A stretch of 37,025 bases of DNA from Clostridia bacterium (lineage in GTDB: Bacteria; Bacillota_A; Clostridia; Christensenellales; UBA1242), in the NCBI GenBank assembly GCA_028701635.1, contig JAQVQJ010000003.1, positions 1-37,025 of the forward strand, read 5' to 3'. This document shows, in pieces, positions 17,568 to 26,056 of the stretch. How positions within the stretch are numbered: the first letter of the stretch is position 1; the number at the start of each line of letters is the position of its first letter. The notes beneath the pieces are model-generated. The model was not told where the DNA came from. It ran no database searches and saw only the letters and a program-made list of their open reading frames with translations. A program made the position numbers and the translations under genes.

Positions 17568-17604
17568 GTCATTTCGACTGAGCGAAGCGGAATGGAGAAA
17601 TCTC
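17568..17604 (+). repeat. Dispersed repeat, short form
   Basis: GTCATTTCGACTGAGCGAAG followed by CGGAATGGAGAAATCTC. It is the same family as the copies at 8851, 19166, 22032 and 35143. It lies in the gap between the DUF1540 gene and rplI, upstream of the rplI promoter. Confidence 0.8.
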
Positions 17605-17650
17605 TTCCTTATTATTTTTAGCTTTTTTATTACTCTTTATACTCTATAAA

Positions 17651-17677
17651 TTGACTTTTGATATAAATTAATATAAT
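17651..17677 (+). promoter_or_regulatory. Promoter of rplI and tRNA-Leu
   Basis: TTGACT (17651-17656) and TATAAT (17672-17677), 15-base spacing (shorter than optimal). GAGGTG ribosome site at 17686-17691 before the ATG at 17697. Confidence 0.6.
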
Positions 17678-17696
17678 ATAAATATGAGGTGTAGTA

Positions 17697-18140
17697 ATGA
17701 AAGTTATATTTATTCAAGATGTTAAAGGAAGTGGGAAAAAAGGCGAAATCGTCAATGTATCAGATGGATATGCAAGAAACTTTTTATTGAAAAAGGGACT
17801 CGCAAAAGAAGCGAATCCTGCCAATTTGGCACTCAATGCTCAACTAAAAGAATCAAATGCTTTTCATAAATCTATTGAAATTGATGAAGCAAAAAAATTG
17901 GCAAAAATATTAGAAACAAAAACTATTACTTTGTTTATTAAATGTGGAGAAAATGGTAAAATATTTGGCTCAGTAACTTCAAAAGAAATTGCTGAAGAAT
18001 TAATAAAACAAGGCATTGAAATTGATAAGAGAAAAATTATTCTTGACTGCCCTATTAAAACTTCTGGAATTTACACAATAACTGCAAAAATTTATCCAGA
18101 GATTACAGCAAAATTTAAGGTTGTAATACAAGAAGAATAG
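17697..18140 (+). CDS. rplI: 50S ribosomal protein bL9
   Basis: A 147-residue ribosomal protein of the large subunit that binds 23S rRNA near the L1 stalk. The N-terminal domain carries the bL9 signature in [20 protein letters not shown] followed by NFLLKKGLA; the connecting helix and C-terminal domain ([18 protein letters not shown]) follow. Length is normal. In Bacillus, rplI usually sits with rpsF, ssb, rpsR or dnaB; none is here, so this is a relocated single gene. It has its own promoter, and tRNA-Leu begins 8 bases after the stop, so the two probably share a transcript ending at the 18275 terminator. Confidence 0.97.
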   Translation: MKVIFIQDVKGSGKKGEIVNVSDGYARNFLLKKGLAKEANPANLALNAQLKESNAFHKSIEIDEAKKLAKILETKTITLFIKCGENGKIFGSVTSKEIAEELIKQGIEIDKRKIILDCPIKTSGIYTITAKIYPEITAKFKVVIQEE

Positions 18141-18147
18141 AACCAAC

Positions 18148-18233
18148 GTTGAGATGGCGAAATTGGTAGACGCGCTAGATTCAGGTTCTAGTATCGTAAG
18201 ATATTGCGGGTTCGAGTCCCACTCTCAACACCA
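18148..18233 (+). tRNA. tRNA-Leu (anticodon CAG)
   Basis: Acceptor stem GTTGAGA/TCTCAAC with discriminator A and an encoded CCA end (18231-18233). D-loop AATTGGTAGAC; anticodon stem CTAGA/TCTAG with loop TTCAGGT, so the anticodon is CAG (18182-18184), reading CUG. Long variable arm TATCGTAAGATA as expected for leucine tRNAs; T arm GCGGGTTCGAGTCCCAC. Co-transcribed with rplI. Confidence 0.96.
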
Positions 18234-18274
18234 AAACAATACCAAATGATTTCAAAATTTAATTTATAATTTAA

Positions 18275-18295
18275 AAGAGCGACTTAGTCGCTCTT
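18275..18295. terminator. Bidirectional terminator between tRNA-Leu and TM2 gene
   Basis: Perfect 9-bp stem AAGAGCGAC/GTCGCTCTT with a TTA loop. It separates convergent transcription units: T-rich CTATTTAATTT follows on the + strand and TTTTAAATT on the - strand. Confidence 0.85.
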
Positions 18296-18490
18296 CTATT
18301 TAATTTGATTTCCGCTTTTGTCAGTGAAAGTTCCCAACAAAAGCATTACAAAATCTATTATTAATCCAATTCCAAATAGTCCGGCAGTTAATAGATATAA
18401 AACACCGGTTCCTATTTTGCCAACAACAAACCTATGTATGCCTAACACCCCAAAGAAAAAACATATAATAGCCAAAACCCATCTATTCAT
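18296..18490 (-). CDS. TM2 domain membrane protein
   Basis: A 64-residue protein that is essentially one TM2 domain: two hydrophobic helices with the family pattern GVLGIHRFVVGKIGTGVLYLL, then a short turn and IGLIIDFVMLL. TM2 proteins are small inner-membrane proteins of unknown function. An AAGGAGGT ribosome site, near-ideal, precedes the ATG. It is the first gene of the - strand right arm in map order, isolated by a terminator on one side. Confidence 0.9.
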   Translation of the reverse strand: MNRWVLAIICFFFGVLGIHRFVVGKIGTGVLYLLTAGLFGIGLIIDFVMLLLGTFTDKSGNQIK

Positions 18491-18543
18491 GTATGACCTC
18501 CTTAATTTTTAGTTTAACCAAAATTAAGAAGTTTATTTAAGTG

Positions 18544-19092
18544 TTATACTTTTTTATTTTTCAAAATTCCTTCGATTATTTGTATTGTTTTGTTCATGTC
18601 ATCATTTGGAATTATAAGATCGTAGTTTGGTATATGTGAGTATTCAAAATCAAAACGAGCTAATCGTTTTTCAATATTGTTCTCTCCTCTCAATTTTAAT
18701 CTGCGAATTAATTCTTCTTTGGGAACCTCTAAAAATATTGAAATTATCTTAACCTTATTTCCTATTTTATCGACCATATTTTTTTGTCCCAAAACTCCAA
18801 CATCTTTTATAAAATCATTTTTTTTAGCAATGATTTCATTAATTGACTCATTTAAAATACCGTAATAATCACCGTGTATTTCTTCATGCTCGAAGAGTTC
18901 TCCGTTCTTAATTTTTTTGTTAAATTCTTCTTTCGATATTCGTATGTAAGGAGAAGTTCCCACTTCATCATCTCTTACAACACTTCTTGTGGTACAAGAT
19001 TTCAAAAATCTTAACTTTGGATTTCTCTTTATTAATTCATTAATAATTGTGTTTTTTCCTGCTCCAGAACTGCCAGATAGTATAATAAACAT
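18544..19092 (-). CDS. gmk: Guanylate kinase-like protein
   Basis: A 182-residue P-loop kinase of the guanylate kinase family (GMP + ATP to GDP + ADP). The Walker A loop is GSSGAGKN (7-14): the usual Ser after Lys is Asn, followed by Thr. SCTTRSVVRDDEVG is the GMP-binding region, GELFEHEEIHGDYYGI is the family signature, and RLARFDFEYSHIPNYDLIIPNDD is the C-terminal block. The stretch FIKDVGVLGQ replaces the common IDVQGA. GGGAG precedes the ATG at 19092. Given these changes it may be a paralogue of the housekeeping enzyme; whether another gmk exists cannot be seen here. Confidence 0.75.
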   Translation of the reverse strand: MFIILSGSSGAGKNTIINELIKRNPKLRFLKSCTTRSVVRDDEVGTSPYIRISKEEFNKKIKNGELFEHEEIHGDYYGILNESINEIIAKKNDFIKDVGVLGQKNMVDKIGNKVKIISIFLEVPKEELIRRLKLRGENNIEKRLARFDFEYSHIPNYDLIIPNDDMNKTIQIIEGILKNKKV

Positions 19093-19165
19093 ATTTATCT
19101 CCCGTATAAATACATATTATCGAAATAGCAAAATAAAGTCAAATAAAATAGAGATTTATAAAGAT

Positions 19166-19203
19166 GAGATTTCTCCATTTTGCTTTGCTCCAGTCGAAAT
19201 GAC
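19166..19203 (-). repeat. Dispersed repeat, short form
   Basis: GAGATTTCTCCATTTTGCTT, then TGCTCCAGTCGAAATGAC: the short form read on the - strand, in the gap between dacF and the gmk-like gene. Confidence 0.8.
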
Positions 19204-19292
19204 ATGGAAGAATATTTCGTTAAAATAAACAAGATGAAAATTGAAACGGGTCGAAAAAATAATAAATATAAATAAAGTTTATAACGAAAGGA

Positions 19293-19308
19293 AGAGGCAA
19301 ATGCCTCT
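19293..19308 (-). terminator. Hairpin at the dacF stop codon
   Basis: AGAGGC/GCCTCT with a 4-base loop, overlapping the dacF stop; on the - strand it is followed by TCCTTTCGTT. A weak terminator. Confidence 0.55.
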
Positions 19309-20470
19309 ACCAATTTGAAATGATTTCTTTTAGTCCTTCGATATATTTCAATGAATCTATATCCTGAGAAACGATTAAATCAATTTCTTTAATAACCACC
19401 CCATTTCTACTAACTTTTATAGTGCCAATTTTATTGTCTTTTTTCATTGGTGCTTTAATTTTATCTAATGACTCTACACTAACTGAATATTCAGTCACAT
19501 CACCTTTCTTTGTTACGCCATAAAAGTTTTCGCTAGCATAGATTGGACATTCTTTTATTTTACTTTTTAATACTTTAAGATTTGTAATTGGTTGGTCTGT
19601 TGAAACTATTTGTTTGTTTTCAAAATTACTAAATCCATAGTTTAATAGTTTAGAAGTTGCGTTAAATCTTTCTGTGCTTCCTTTTGAGCCTAAAACAACA
19701 CCGATTAATCGCATATTTCCTCGTTCTGCTGATGCAGATAAACAATATCCAGCCTCATCTGTTGAACCTGTTTTTCCACTATCACAACCTTTAAAATATC
19801 TTATTAGTTTATTTGTGTTGGTCAACTCAGTTTCTCTGCCAGATGGGTGCGTTAGTGTATCCATCCAAATAGTGCTATATTTAAAATAATCTTTATGTTT
19901 TATAACTTCTTTTAATAACTTTGCAGAATCTCGTGCTGTTGAATACTGTTCCGGCTCTGGTAATCCGTTTGAATTTGCATATAAAGTGTCGTTCATTTCC
20001 AATTGCTTTGCTCTTTCATTCATTTTTTTAACAAAAGTTTGTTCTGTCCCTGCAATTTTTTCAGCTAATGCAACACTTGCATCGTTTGCAGAAGAAACGA
20101 TTACACTCTTTAACATCTCTTCAATGGTATAGTCTGTATATGGATCAATAAAAACTTGACTTCCACCCATACCTGAAGCCTCTTCACTAGTTGTTAATTT
20201 TTCTTCTAGTGTCAAATCCCCACTTTCAATACTTTCCAACGTCAATAGAATTGTCATTAATTTTACTATACTAGCAACTTGTACTTTTTCATCTGAATTT
20301 TTTTCAAATAGCACATCTCCAGAATAAAAATCCATCAAAAAAGCGGATTTTGCATCTATCTCTATTTCAGGCTCACCATCAGCATAAACAAATCCTAATG
20401 AATTACCGCAAAATATAGAAGGTACTATGCATAATAATATACAACATATAGAAATTATAATCTTTTTCAT
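19307..20470 (-). CDS. dacF: D-alanyl-D-alanine carboxypeptidase (DacF/PBP5 family)
   Basis: A 387-residue penicillin-binding protein that trims the terminal D-Ala of peptidoglycan stem peptides. Signal peptide at ~1-30 (hydrophobic IIISICCILLCIVPSIF, cleavage likely near VYADG). Active-site motifs: SIVK (S67-K70), SAN (127-129) and KTG (233-235). A C-terminal PBP5-type beta domain and an amphipathic tail (YIEGLKEIISNW) follow, which would tether it to the outer face of the membrane. AAGGAG precedes the ATG. The neighbour is a purine nucleoside phosphorylase, as in the Bacillus pupG-dacF pair, so this is probably the sporulation-associated DacF type, although the usual spoIIA operon does not follow. 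Confidence 0.93.
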   Translation of the reverse strand: MKKIIISICCILLCIVPSIFCGNSLGFVYADGEPEIEIDAKSAFLMDFYSGDVLFEKNSDEKVQVASIVKLMTILLTLESIESGDLTLEEKLTTSEEASGMGGSQVFIDPYTDYTIEEMLKSVIVSSANDASVALAEKIAGTEQTFVKKMNERAKQLEMNDTLYANSNGLPEPEQYSTARDSAKLLKEVIKHKDYFKYSTIWMDTLTHPSGRETELTNTNKLIRYFKGCDSGKTGSTDEAGYCLSASAERGNMRLIGVVLGSKGSTERFNATSKLLNYGFSNFENKQIVSTDQPITNLKVLKSKIKECPIYASENFYGVTKKGDVTEYSVSVESLDKIKAPMKKDNKIGTIKVSRNGVVIKEIDLIVSQDIDSLKYIEGLKEIISNW

Positions 20471-20515
20471 AAAAAACTAACTCCTTTGAAGTTAGTTTAA
20501 GAATTTTAACCAAAA

Positions 20516-21310
20516 TTATACTTTTCTTATATTAAATTTATTATCTATAAATTTTGTTATAAGAATTTTTAAATTTTTGGAAGCGGTTTTTGATTTTGAT
20601 AGAACACCTTCATGTGTTCCTTTTGTTCCTGCCTTATTGCAAACTACTCCAAAGCATAAAACTTTTATATCATAAAAGCGACTTAACACTACATCTACTG
20701 CTAAACTCATAGAAACTGTATCTCCAAATTTTTCTAATCGCTCTATTTCAGCTGGTGTTTCATATGAAGGTCCTGTAACTTGGATATGAATTCCTTCTTT
20801 TAAATCTATTTTTTCTTCTAAAGATATCTCTTTAACTACATTTCTATAAACACTGTCATAAGCATCAAACATACTTAAAAAATATTGGTCTCTTTTCCCA
20901 ATTAAAGGATTAGGGGCTAAATTAACATGGTCTTTAATTAGCACAATATCCCCAACATTTACATCTTTACTAACGCCACCCGTTGCTGTTGCTAGTATTA
21001 AATCTTTAACTTCAAGCGCTTTAAGAATTGCAAACGGCAAACTAACCTTATCCATATCACCACTTTCATAATAATGAAAACGGCTAAGTTTGATAATCTT
21101 AATTCCTTTATATTCTCCAAAAATAAAACTATCTATATGTCCCTTAACAATTGATACAGGTAAACCAACATCTGCATAAGTAATTTCTTTATATATTTTT
21201 ATATCTGGACAAGCATCAGACAAACCAGAACCAAGAATTAATCCAATTTCTGGCCTAAAATCCCCTATTACTTTCTTTATTTTTTTAATTATCTTATCAA
21301 TTTTTACCAT
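20516..21310 (-). CDS. Purine nucleoside phosphorylase, divergent
   Basis: A 264-residue member of the trimeric PNP/MTAP family, which splits purine nucleosides with phosphate. LGLILGSGLSD-type phosphate loop (GLILGSGLSD), SRFHYYESGD (family GRxHxYEG), and GPSYETPAEIERLEKFG with the purine-contacting Glu are present. Changes: ATATGG replaces NAAGG; VSMSLAVDVV replaces VGMSTVPEV; VVCNKAGT keeps the Asn of the ITNxA motif. Substrate range may therefore differ. Its place next to dacF mirrors Bacillus pupG (punA). The gap to dacF is only 45 bases, so they may be co-transcribed. Confidence 0.85.
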   Translation of the reverse strand: MVKIDKIIKKIKKVIGDFRPEIGLILGSGLSDACPDIKIYKEITYADVGLPVSIVKGHIDSFIFGEYKGIKIIKLSRFHYYESGDMDKVSLPFAILKALEVKDLILATATGGVSKDVNVGDIVLIKDHVNLAPNPLIGKRDQYFLSMFDAYDSVYRNVVKEISLEEKIDLKEGIHIQVTGPSYETPAEIERLEKFGDTVSMSLAVDVVLSRFYDIKVLCFGVVCNKAGTKGTHEGVLSKSKTASKNLKILITKFIDNKFNIRKV

Positions 21311-21355
21311 AGTAACTCCATTTATATTTTATCAAAATAAATTTTTATTTCCAAC

Positions 21356-21979
21356 TTATATTACAAGGATTATCTTACTTGAAAATATATAAAGTAATAG
21401 TGTTTCAATAAGATTTATTATTAGTAATAAGGTGAAGAATATAAGAAATTTATGCCAAATCTTAAAATCGTTGCAGATGCCATACCGCTTTTTTATGTAA
21501 GAGAATTTAAAGGCATATGCACAAAACATAATAATAAGAAACAACGATATCAATTGGCAAGGGACAACAATAAAAATTGTACAGAGAATTCCTCCAAGGC
21601 CATTAAATATTATTATGATTGTGGCATTTAAACTTAACAAGTATGCTCTATACACAACTACAAAAATATTTACAGGAATTAAAAAGATAGAAGATGAAGA
21701 AACAAAAATCATTAAGGAAACGACACAAGATGAAAAAAGTCTTGAATAAAATAAACTGGAAGTTCCTAAATTTCCATTTAAATAACTGGATAGAGAGAAA
21801 TCATTGAAATCAATTAATGTGAAGCCTTGAGAATATTTTACAGCTGTAAAAATCCCTGTAAAAATACCGACAATTGCAATCAATATGAAAAATAAAGTAG
21901 TTTTTCTATTATCTTTAAAAACTTCGAATAACTTATATCTTACACCCATCCATCTGCGTGAAAAACTAACATTTTTCAT
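21356..21979 (-). CDS. spoIIM: SpoIIM-like sporulation membrane protein
   Basis: A 207-residue polytopic protein with about five hydrophobic segments (roughly 28-48, 85-110, 115-140, 140-160, 180-205) and a basic N-terminus. Segment order, length and the NGLGGILCTIFIVVPCQL stretch are what I expect for SpoIIM, part of the SpoIID-SpoIIM-SpoIIP machine that dissolves septal peptidoglycan during engulfment. The location between spoIVB and the pupG-dacF pair supports this, since spoIIM lies near pupG-dacF in Bacillus. Sequence similarity by eye is modest. No good ribosome site precedes the ATG at 21979; an internal ATG 10 codons later is possible. Confidence 0.62.
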   Translation of the reverse strand: MKNVSFSRRWMGVRYKLFEVFKDNRKTTLFFILIAIVGIFTGIFTAVKYSQGFTLIDFNDFSLSSYLNGNLGTSSLFYSRLFSSCVVSLMIFVSSSSIFLIPVNIFVVVYRAYLLSLNATIIIIFNGLGGILCTIFIVVPCQLISLFLIIMFCAYAFKFSYIKKRYGICNDFKIWHKFLIFFTLLLIINLIETLLLYIFSSKIILVI

Positions 21980-22031
21980 AATATAACTTATTCATTTATT
22001 CGACAGAAAATAACAAAAAACCAAAAAGGTT

Positions 22032-22069
22032 GAGATTTCTCCACTTCACTTCGTTTCGGTCGAAATGAC
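22032..22069 (-). repeat. Dispersed repeat, short form
   Basis: GAGATTTCTCCACTTCACTT, then CGTTTCGGTCGAAATGAC, the short form on the - strand, between spoIVB and spoIIM. The following 80 bases are low-complexity, with repeated AAGTTAATAAA. Confidence 0.85.
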
Positions 22070-22156
22070 ATAAGGAGAAAGTTAATAAATTAATTTCTAA
22101 ATGACATAAAGAAAGAAAAGTTAATAAAGCAAAGAATTAATAAAGCAACAAGAAGA

Positions 22157-23383
22157 TTAACCTGCAATCATCCAGTCAACATAAATTCCATATCCTTTTG
22201 TTGGATCAGAAACAAAAACGTGTGTAACTGCTCCAACAATTTTTCCATTTTGTAAGATTGGACTTCCACTCATTCCTTGAATTATTCCCCCTGTTAAGTC
22301 CAAAAGCCTTTTATCTGTTACGCGAAATACGAAACTCTTATCGCTTGAAGTTGGCTGATAGTTTGCCTTGATAATTTCAATCTCATACTCTTCATTTACT
22401 CCACTAATTCCGCTAATTAAGGTTGCTTTGCCCGGCTTCATAATTAATCTGCTTCCAACTTCCGCTATTTTATTAGTATCAATAATTTTATCTTTTTCAG
22501 TAATCGTTCCAAAAACTCCAAACGGTGTATTTTTCTCAATTACACCCTTATTGTTTTTTCCTTGCATAAAAACACCTTTTATTTCTCCTGGAGTTCCTTT
22601 TTCTCCCTTATTTAACCCCACAACACTACATGTGAAAATCTTTCCACCCCTCGCTGGTATTAAAGTTCCAGTTTCGTAGTCTGTGATAGGGTGACCTAAT
22701 GCCCCATATTGCAAGTTATCGCATCTTACATAAGTTAAAGTTCCAACGCCTGCCGCATCATTTCTAACCCAAACTCCTAACTTATATCTGTTTTCTTCCT
22801 TGTCCAGTATTGGTTCAATTCCAAATTCAATATTTTCACTATTTCTGGTAATATGTAAGGTGATTTTCTCTCCTTTATAACTTTCGGCATCAAGAATTTT
22901 TTTCAAATCTTCCAATGAAGATACTTTAGTATCATTTATAGCCGTTAAAATATCTCCCTTTTTTAGACCAGAATTTTCAAAATTATTAACTAAGCCATCA
23001 GATGAAAGGACAGAATTCCCGCCTAATATAATAAGACCATCAACATCTATTGAAAAGCCGATAGGCATTCCTCCAACAAAAATCTCTTTTTCATCTCCTA
23101 TATTAGTTTCTATGGATTTTATTGGCAAAAACCCGAAAAGCTTAAAAATTAATGTTTTAATTGTTTGTTTCTCGCCCCCAACTGATATAGTTTTTTCTTC
23201 TATATGGGCAGTTATATTTTTGCCGAAAGGTTTATTTTCGTTTATATTTTCAACATCAGTATAGGATATGGGCAAATTTTCTGGGAGTGTGTACACTTTC
23301 AAAAATTGCATATTCAAGCATATAATTAAAAGGGATAATGTGAATATCCCAAGGAAAACTAAAAGCCTAACTCTTTTTGCCAT
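22157..23383 (-). CDS. spoIVB: SpoIVB signalling serine peptidase
   Basis: A 408-residue S55 peptidase made in the forespore. In Bacillus it crosses to the intermembrane space and cleaves SpoIVFA to trigger pro-sigma-K processing. N-terminal membrane anchor at ~6-25. PDZ domain at ~105-190 (ENSGLKKGDILTAINDTKV). Peptidase region: WVRNDAAGVGTLTYV, ALGHPITD with catalytic His231, GMSGSPI (370-376) with the Ser, and the terminal GYGIYVDWM. An in-frame TTG precedes the ATG at 23383; the ATG has GCGAGG upstream and is preferred. recN lies 40 bases upstream, the usual recN-spoIVB order; spo0A, which normally follows spoIVB, is absent here. Confidence 0.94.
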   Translation of the reverse strand: MAKRVRLLVFLGIFTLSLLIICLNMQFLKVYTLPENLPISYTDVENINENKPFGKNITAHIEEKTISVGGEKQTIKTLIFKLFGFLPIKSIETNIGDEKEIFVGGMPIGFSIDVDGLIILGGNSVLSSDGLVNNFENSGLKKGDILTAINDTKVSSLEDLKKILDAESYKGEKITLHITRNSENIEFGIEPILDKEENRYKLGVWVRNDAAGVGTLTYVRCDNLQYGALGHPITDYETGTLIPARGGKIFTCSVVGLNKGEKGTPGEIKGVFMQGKNNKGVIEKNTPFGVFGTITEKDKIIDTNKIAEVGSRLIMKPGKATLISGISGVNEEYEIEIIKANYQPTSSDKSFVFRVTDKRLLDLTGGIIQGMSGSPILQNGKIVGAVTHVFVSDPTKGYGIYVDWMIAG

Positions 23384-23423
23384 CAAAAACCTCGCTTTAA
23401 TAGTTTTTGAAGTTTTGGCTTTA

Positions 23424-25130
23424 TTATTCTATATTTAATTTAATTTGTTTATTTTGTGTTAACATATTTTTTGCAAAACTAACGCTGTTTTCGTCCACTT
23501 TACCATAAGATAAAAGAGCAATCTCATCAATGATTTCACTGCTTTCAAGCACTTTAATTTGTGTTTCTGTTCTCTCTCCACTTTGACCTTTTGATACAAA
23601 ATAAAATTCATCTCCCATTGATGCAACTTGTGCCAAATGAGTTATACAAATCACTTGATAATTTTTTGATAATTTAGCAATTTTCAAAGCAACCTCATTA
23701 GCAATTTTCCCACTAATTCCTGAATCTATCTCATCAAAAATTAGAGTTTCGGAGCCACAGATTTCTGCAATAACATTCTTAAATATAAGCATAAATCTAT
23801 TCATCTCTCCACCAGAGATTGTCTTTGCAAGAGGCTTTAAGTCTTCTCCATAGTTTGCAGAGAACAAAAACTCTACATCTTCTAAACAGTTAATATTATA
23901 ACGCTCTAAATTAAAAATTGACTCTGTTAACGGGAAAAAATTAATTTTAAACCTAGCCTTTAAAATACCAAGTTCTGCTAATCCTTCGACTATTTTACTT
24001 TCAATTTCAAGTGCGTGTTTTCTGCGAATTTTACCTAATTCGTTCATTAATACTAACACTTTATCTAATAAATCTTTCTTTTCTTTTTCTTTCAATGAAA
24101 GATTTTCTTCGGCATTTTCTAATCTGTTTAATTTTTCTTTGGATTTTGTTAAAAACAGGTTGATGTCTTCCAAGTTGTTACCATATTTTCTCTTTAAGCT
24201 ATCTAATTTTTCTCTCCTTGCCACCATCTTTTCAAGTGCATTTTCATCAAAATTATAATCTTCGCTTAATCTAATTAAGTTCTCACTTACATCTTCAAGA
24301 TCAAGAGATAAACTGTTAAGTGTTTTATTTAAATTTTGAACTTTATCATCAAAATTTTCGATGTTTGAAAGTGCTCTTATTGTTGTTTTAATTAAATCTA
24401 ATACAGAACTTTCTTCCCCATTTAATGATTCATTTGCAGTTGAAAGTGCAGATTGAATTTTTTCGGCATGAGATAATTTTTCTAAAGTTTCATTAAGTTC
24501 TTCATCTTCATTTTCCTGAATGTTAGCATCTTCTATCTCTAAAATTTGATATTTTAATAGGTCAATTTGTCTTTCTCTATTTTCACCCGACCCACCAAGT
24601 GTTTTTATTTCTTTGTTTAATTCATTAAGCTTATCAATTATTGCCGATATATCTTCCTTTGCTCTTTTTAATTCACTTGGCTTATAGGAATCAAGAATTG
24701 AAAGATGATTTTTCTGTTTTAAGAGTGAAATACTTTCATTTTGACTATACGCATCTACCAGTAACCCACCAACTTCTCTTAAAGTATTTGCTGTTACAAT
24801 TTCACCATTAATTCGCGCATCTCCTTTACCTGTTTGAGAATACGACCTAGTCAATAAAACTTCTCCTCCATCGCATTCAATTCCAAAATCATTTAAAAGA
24901 TTAAAGACCTTTTCATTTTCAGTTATAAATTTTGCAGTAACTTTCATTTGTTCTTCGCCATTTCTAATAATAGTTTTGTCTGCCTTGCTTCCCAAAACGA
25001 AATTTAGAGCATCAATAATAATACTCTTTCCTGCTCCAGTTTCGCCTAATATAACATTAAATCCTTTAGATAGATTTAATTCAAGATTTTTAATTAAAGC
25101 TACATTATTTATTTTTAAAAACTCTAACAT
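23424..25130 (-). CDS. recN: DNA repair protein RecN
   Basis: A 568-residue SMC-like ATPase that acts early in double-strand-break repair. Walker A GETGAGKS (29-36) in the N-terminal head; long coiled coil at ~150-370 with many Leu/Glu/Lys repeats; ABC signature TISGGEMNRFML; Walker B LIFDEIDSGISG; final ITHLAQVASMGDEFYFVSK. Length is normal. It lies between argR and spoIVB, the conserved Firmicute arrangement, with short gaps (76 and 40 bases). AGAAGA precedes the ATG. Confidence 0.96.
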   Translation of the reverse strand: MLEFLKINNVALIKNLELNLSKGFNVILGETGAGKSIIIDALNFVLGSKADKTIIRNGEEQMKVTAKFITENEKVFNLLNDFGIECDGGEVLLTRSYSQTGKGDARINGEIVTANTLREVGGLLVDAYSQNESISLLKQKNHLSILDSYKPSELKRAKEDISAIIDKLNELNKEIKTLGGSGENRERQIDLLKYQILEIEDANIQENEDEELNETLEKLSHAEKIQSALSTANESLNGEESSVLDLIKTTIRALSNIENFDDKVQNLNKTLNSLSLDLEDVSENLIRLSEDYNFDENALEKMVARREKLDSLKRKYGNNLEDINLFLTKSKEKLNRLENAEENLSLKEKEKKDLLDKVLVLMNELGKIRRKHALEIESKIVEGLAELGILKARFKINFFPLTESIFNLERYNINCLEDVEFLFSANYGEDLKPLAKTISGGEMNRFMLIFKNVIAEICGSETLIFDEIDSGISGKIANEVALKIAKLSKNYQVICITHLAQVASMGDEFYFVSKGQSGERTETQIKVLESSEIIDEIALLSYGKVDENSVSFAKNMLTQNKQIKLNIE

Positions 25131-25206
25131 TCTTCTTCTGCCTCTAATAGTAAAATTATAACAAAGTAAAAAAAAATTAGCAATTTTATTACTAATCTTT
25201 TGTTAA

Positions 25207-25665
25207 TTATGAATTTAATAAGTTATCTAGAACTTTCTCTGTATTTATTGCTTCTTCGTTAGAAGGAAGAATTATCATTACCGTATCATCGCCTGCAACG
25301 GCTCCTAATACGCAATTTAAGTTTAACTTTTCAACCAATCCGCATATAGAATTCGCCATCGATCTAATAGTCTTTAAAATCACCAAATTTTGTGCAGTTT
25401 TTATCGAAAAGACTGCTTCCTTGAATATTGATATGTATTTATTAGATACTGCTTGTTCTCCCGAGTTAACAATCGCGTACTTATATTTTCCTGATTCAGC
25501 ACTCAAAATTTTAATAAGTCCTAATTCTTTTATATCTCTTGAGATGGTAGCTTGGGTAATATCGAGTTTCGCTGCCTTTAATTCAGAAACTAATTCGTCT
25601 TGTGTTTCAATTTCTTGAGTAGAAATCAATTCAAGTATTTTAGATTGTCTAACCGAACGTGCCAT
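25207..25665 (-). CDS. argR: Arginine repressor
   Basis: A 152-residue ArgR/AhrC-type regulator: N-terminal winged helix (SKILELISTQEIETQDELV; ITQATISRDIKELGL), C-terminal arginine-binding/oligomerisation domain ending with VLGAVAGDDTVMIILPS. It represses arginine synthesis and activates catabolism in relatives; hexameric with arginine. AGGGAG precedes the ATG. Two identical 13-bp repeats lie immediately upstream (25681-25715), suggesting self-regulation. Gene order argR-recN-spoIVB is conserved in Firmicutes. No arginine metabolism genes occur in the window. Confidence 0.95.
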   Translation of the reverse strand: MARSVRQSKILELISTQEIETQDELVSELKAAKLDITQATISRDIKELGLIKILSAESGKYKYAIVNSGEQAVSNKYISIFKEAVFSIKTAQNLVILKTIRSMANSICGLVEKLNLNCVLGAVAGDDTVMIILPSNEEAINTEKVLDNLLNS

Positions 25666-25680
25666 AATCCATCTCCCTTT

Positions 25681-25715
25681 AAGTACTATGCAAAATTTTT
25701 ATAAGTACTATGCAA
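25681..25715 (-). promoter_or_regulatory. Tandem 13-bp repeats in the argR promoter
   Basis: AAGTACTATGCAA occurs identically at 25681-25693 and 25703-25715, 22 bp apart (two helical turns, same face), flanking a TATAAA -10-like box. Probable operator for the argR product, though the sequence does not match the classical TGAAT/ATTCA ARG box well. Confidence 0.55.
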
Positions 25716-25716
25716 T

Positions 25717-26019
25717 TTATTAACCTAAAAATTGAAGTATAAATTTACAACATTTGTTAATCGCTGAAACCCCTTATTTTAAAGGAGTATAGCGGTTATT
25801 GTATATTTATGAATTGATATTTATACAAGCCAACTTTCAGTGTTTAGAATGATTATACATACTAATTTATAATTATGCAAGTGATTTTTTTATATTTATA
25901 AAAGGAATTTTTTATAAATATAATGAACTTGAATTTTAATACATTTAAAATTTATAAATATAAATAGATATTCATTCTACCCTGCTCTATCATATTGACA
26001 AAGATAAATTCTGCCCGCT
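25717..26019. other. AT-rich non-coding stretch between argR and OLE RNA
   Basis: No gene seen. It contains an imperfect hairpin (about 25757-25802, AATCGCT pairing with AGCGGTT and CCCTT with AAGGAG), a perfect all-AT 14-bp inverted repeat (25890-25903 with 25910-25923) and further TTTATAAATATAA-like copies near 25950. A TTGACA/TATAAA pair on the + strand (25995-26025) overlaps the RNA terminator. Confidence 0.6.
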
Positions 26020-26056
26020 TATAAAAAATAAAAAAATGGACAACATAAATTATCCA
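26020..26056 (-). terminator. Terminator of the large structured RNA
   Basis: On the - strand, TGGATAA/TTGTCCA stem (26050-26056 with 26037-26043, one G-U pair) followed by TTTTTTTATTTTTT. It fixes the RNA's 3' end near 26025 and its strand. Confidence 0.85.

Noticed and set aside
17371..17649. A 92-codon + strand frame
   Set aside because: It is antisense of the DUF1540 gene extended through a repeat.
25995..26025. TTGACA and TATAAA on the + strand, as a promoter for a + strand RNA
   Set aside because: The spacing is 19, it overlaps the - strand RNA terminator, and the purine-rich loop motifs and promoter/terminator pair fit the - strand far better.
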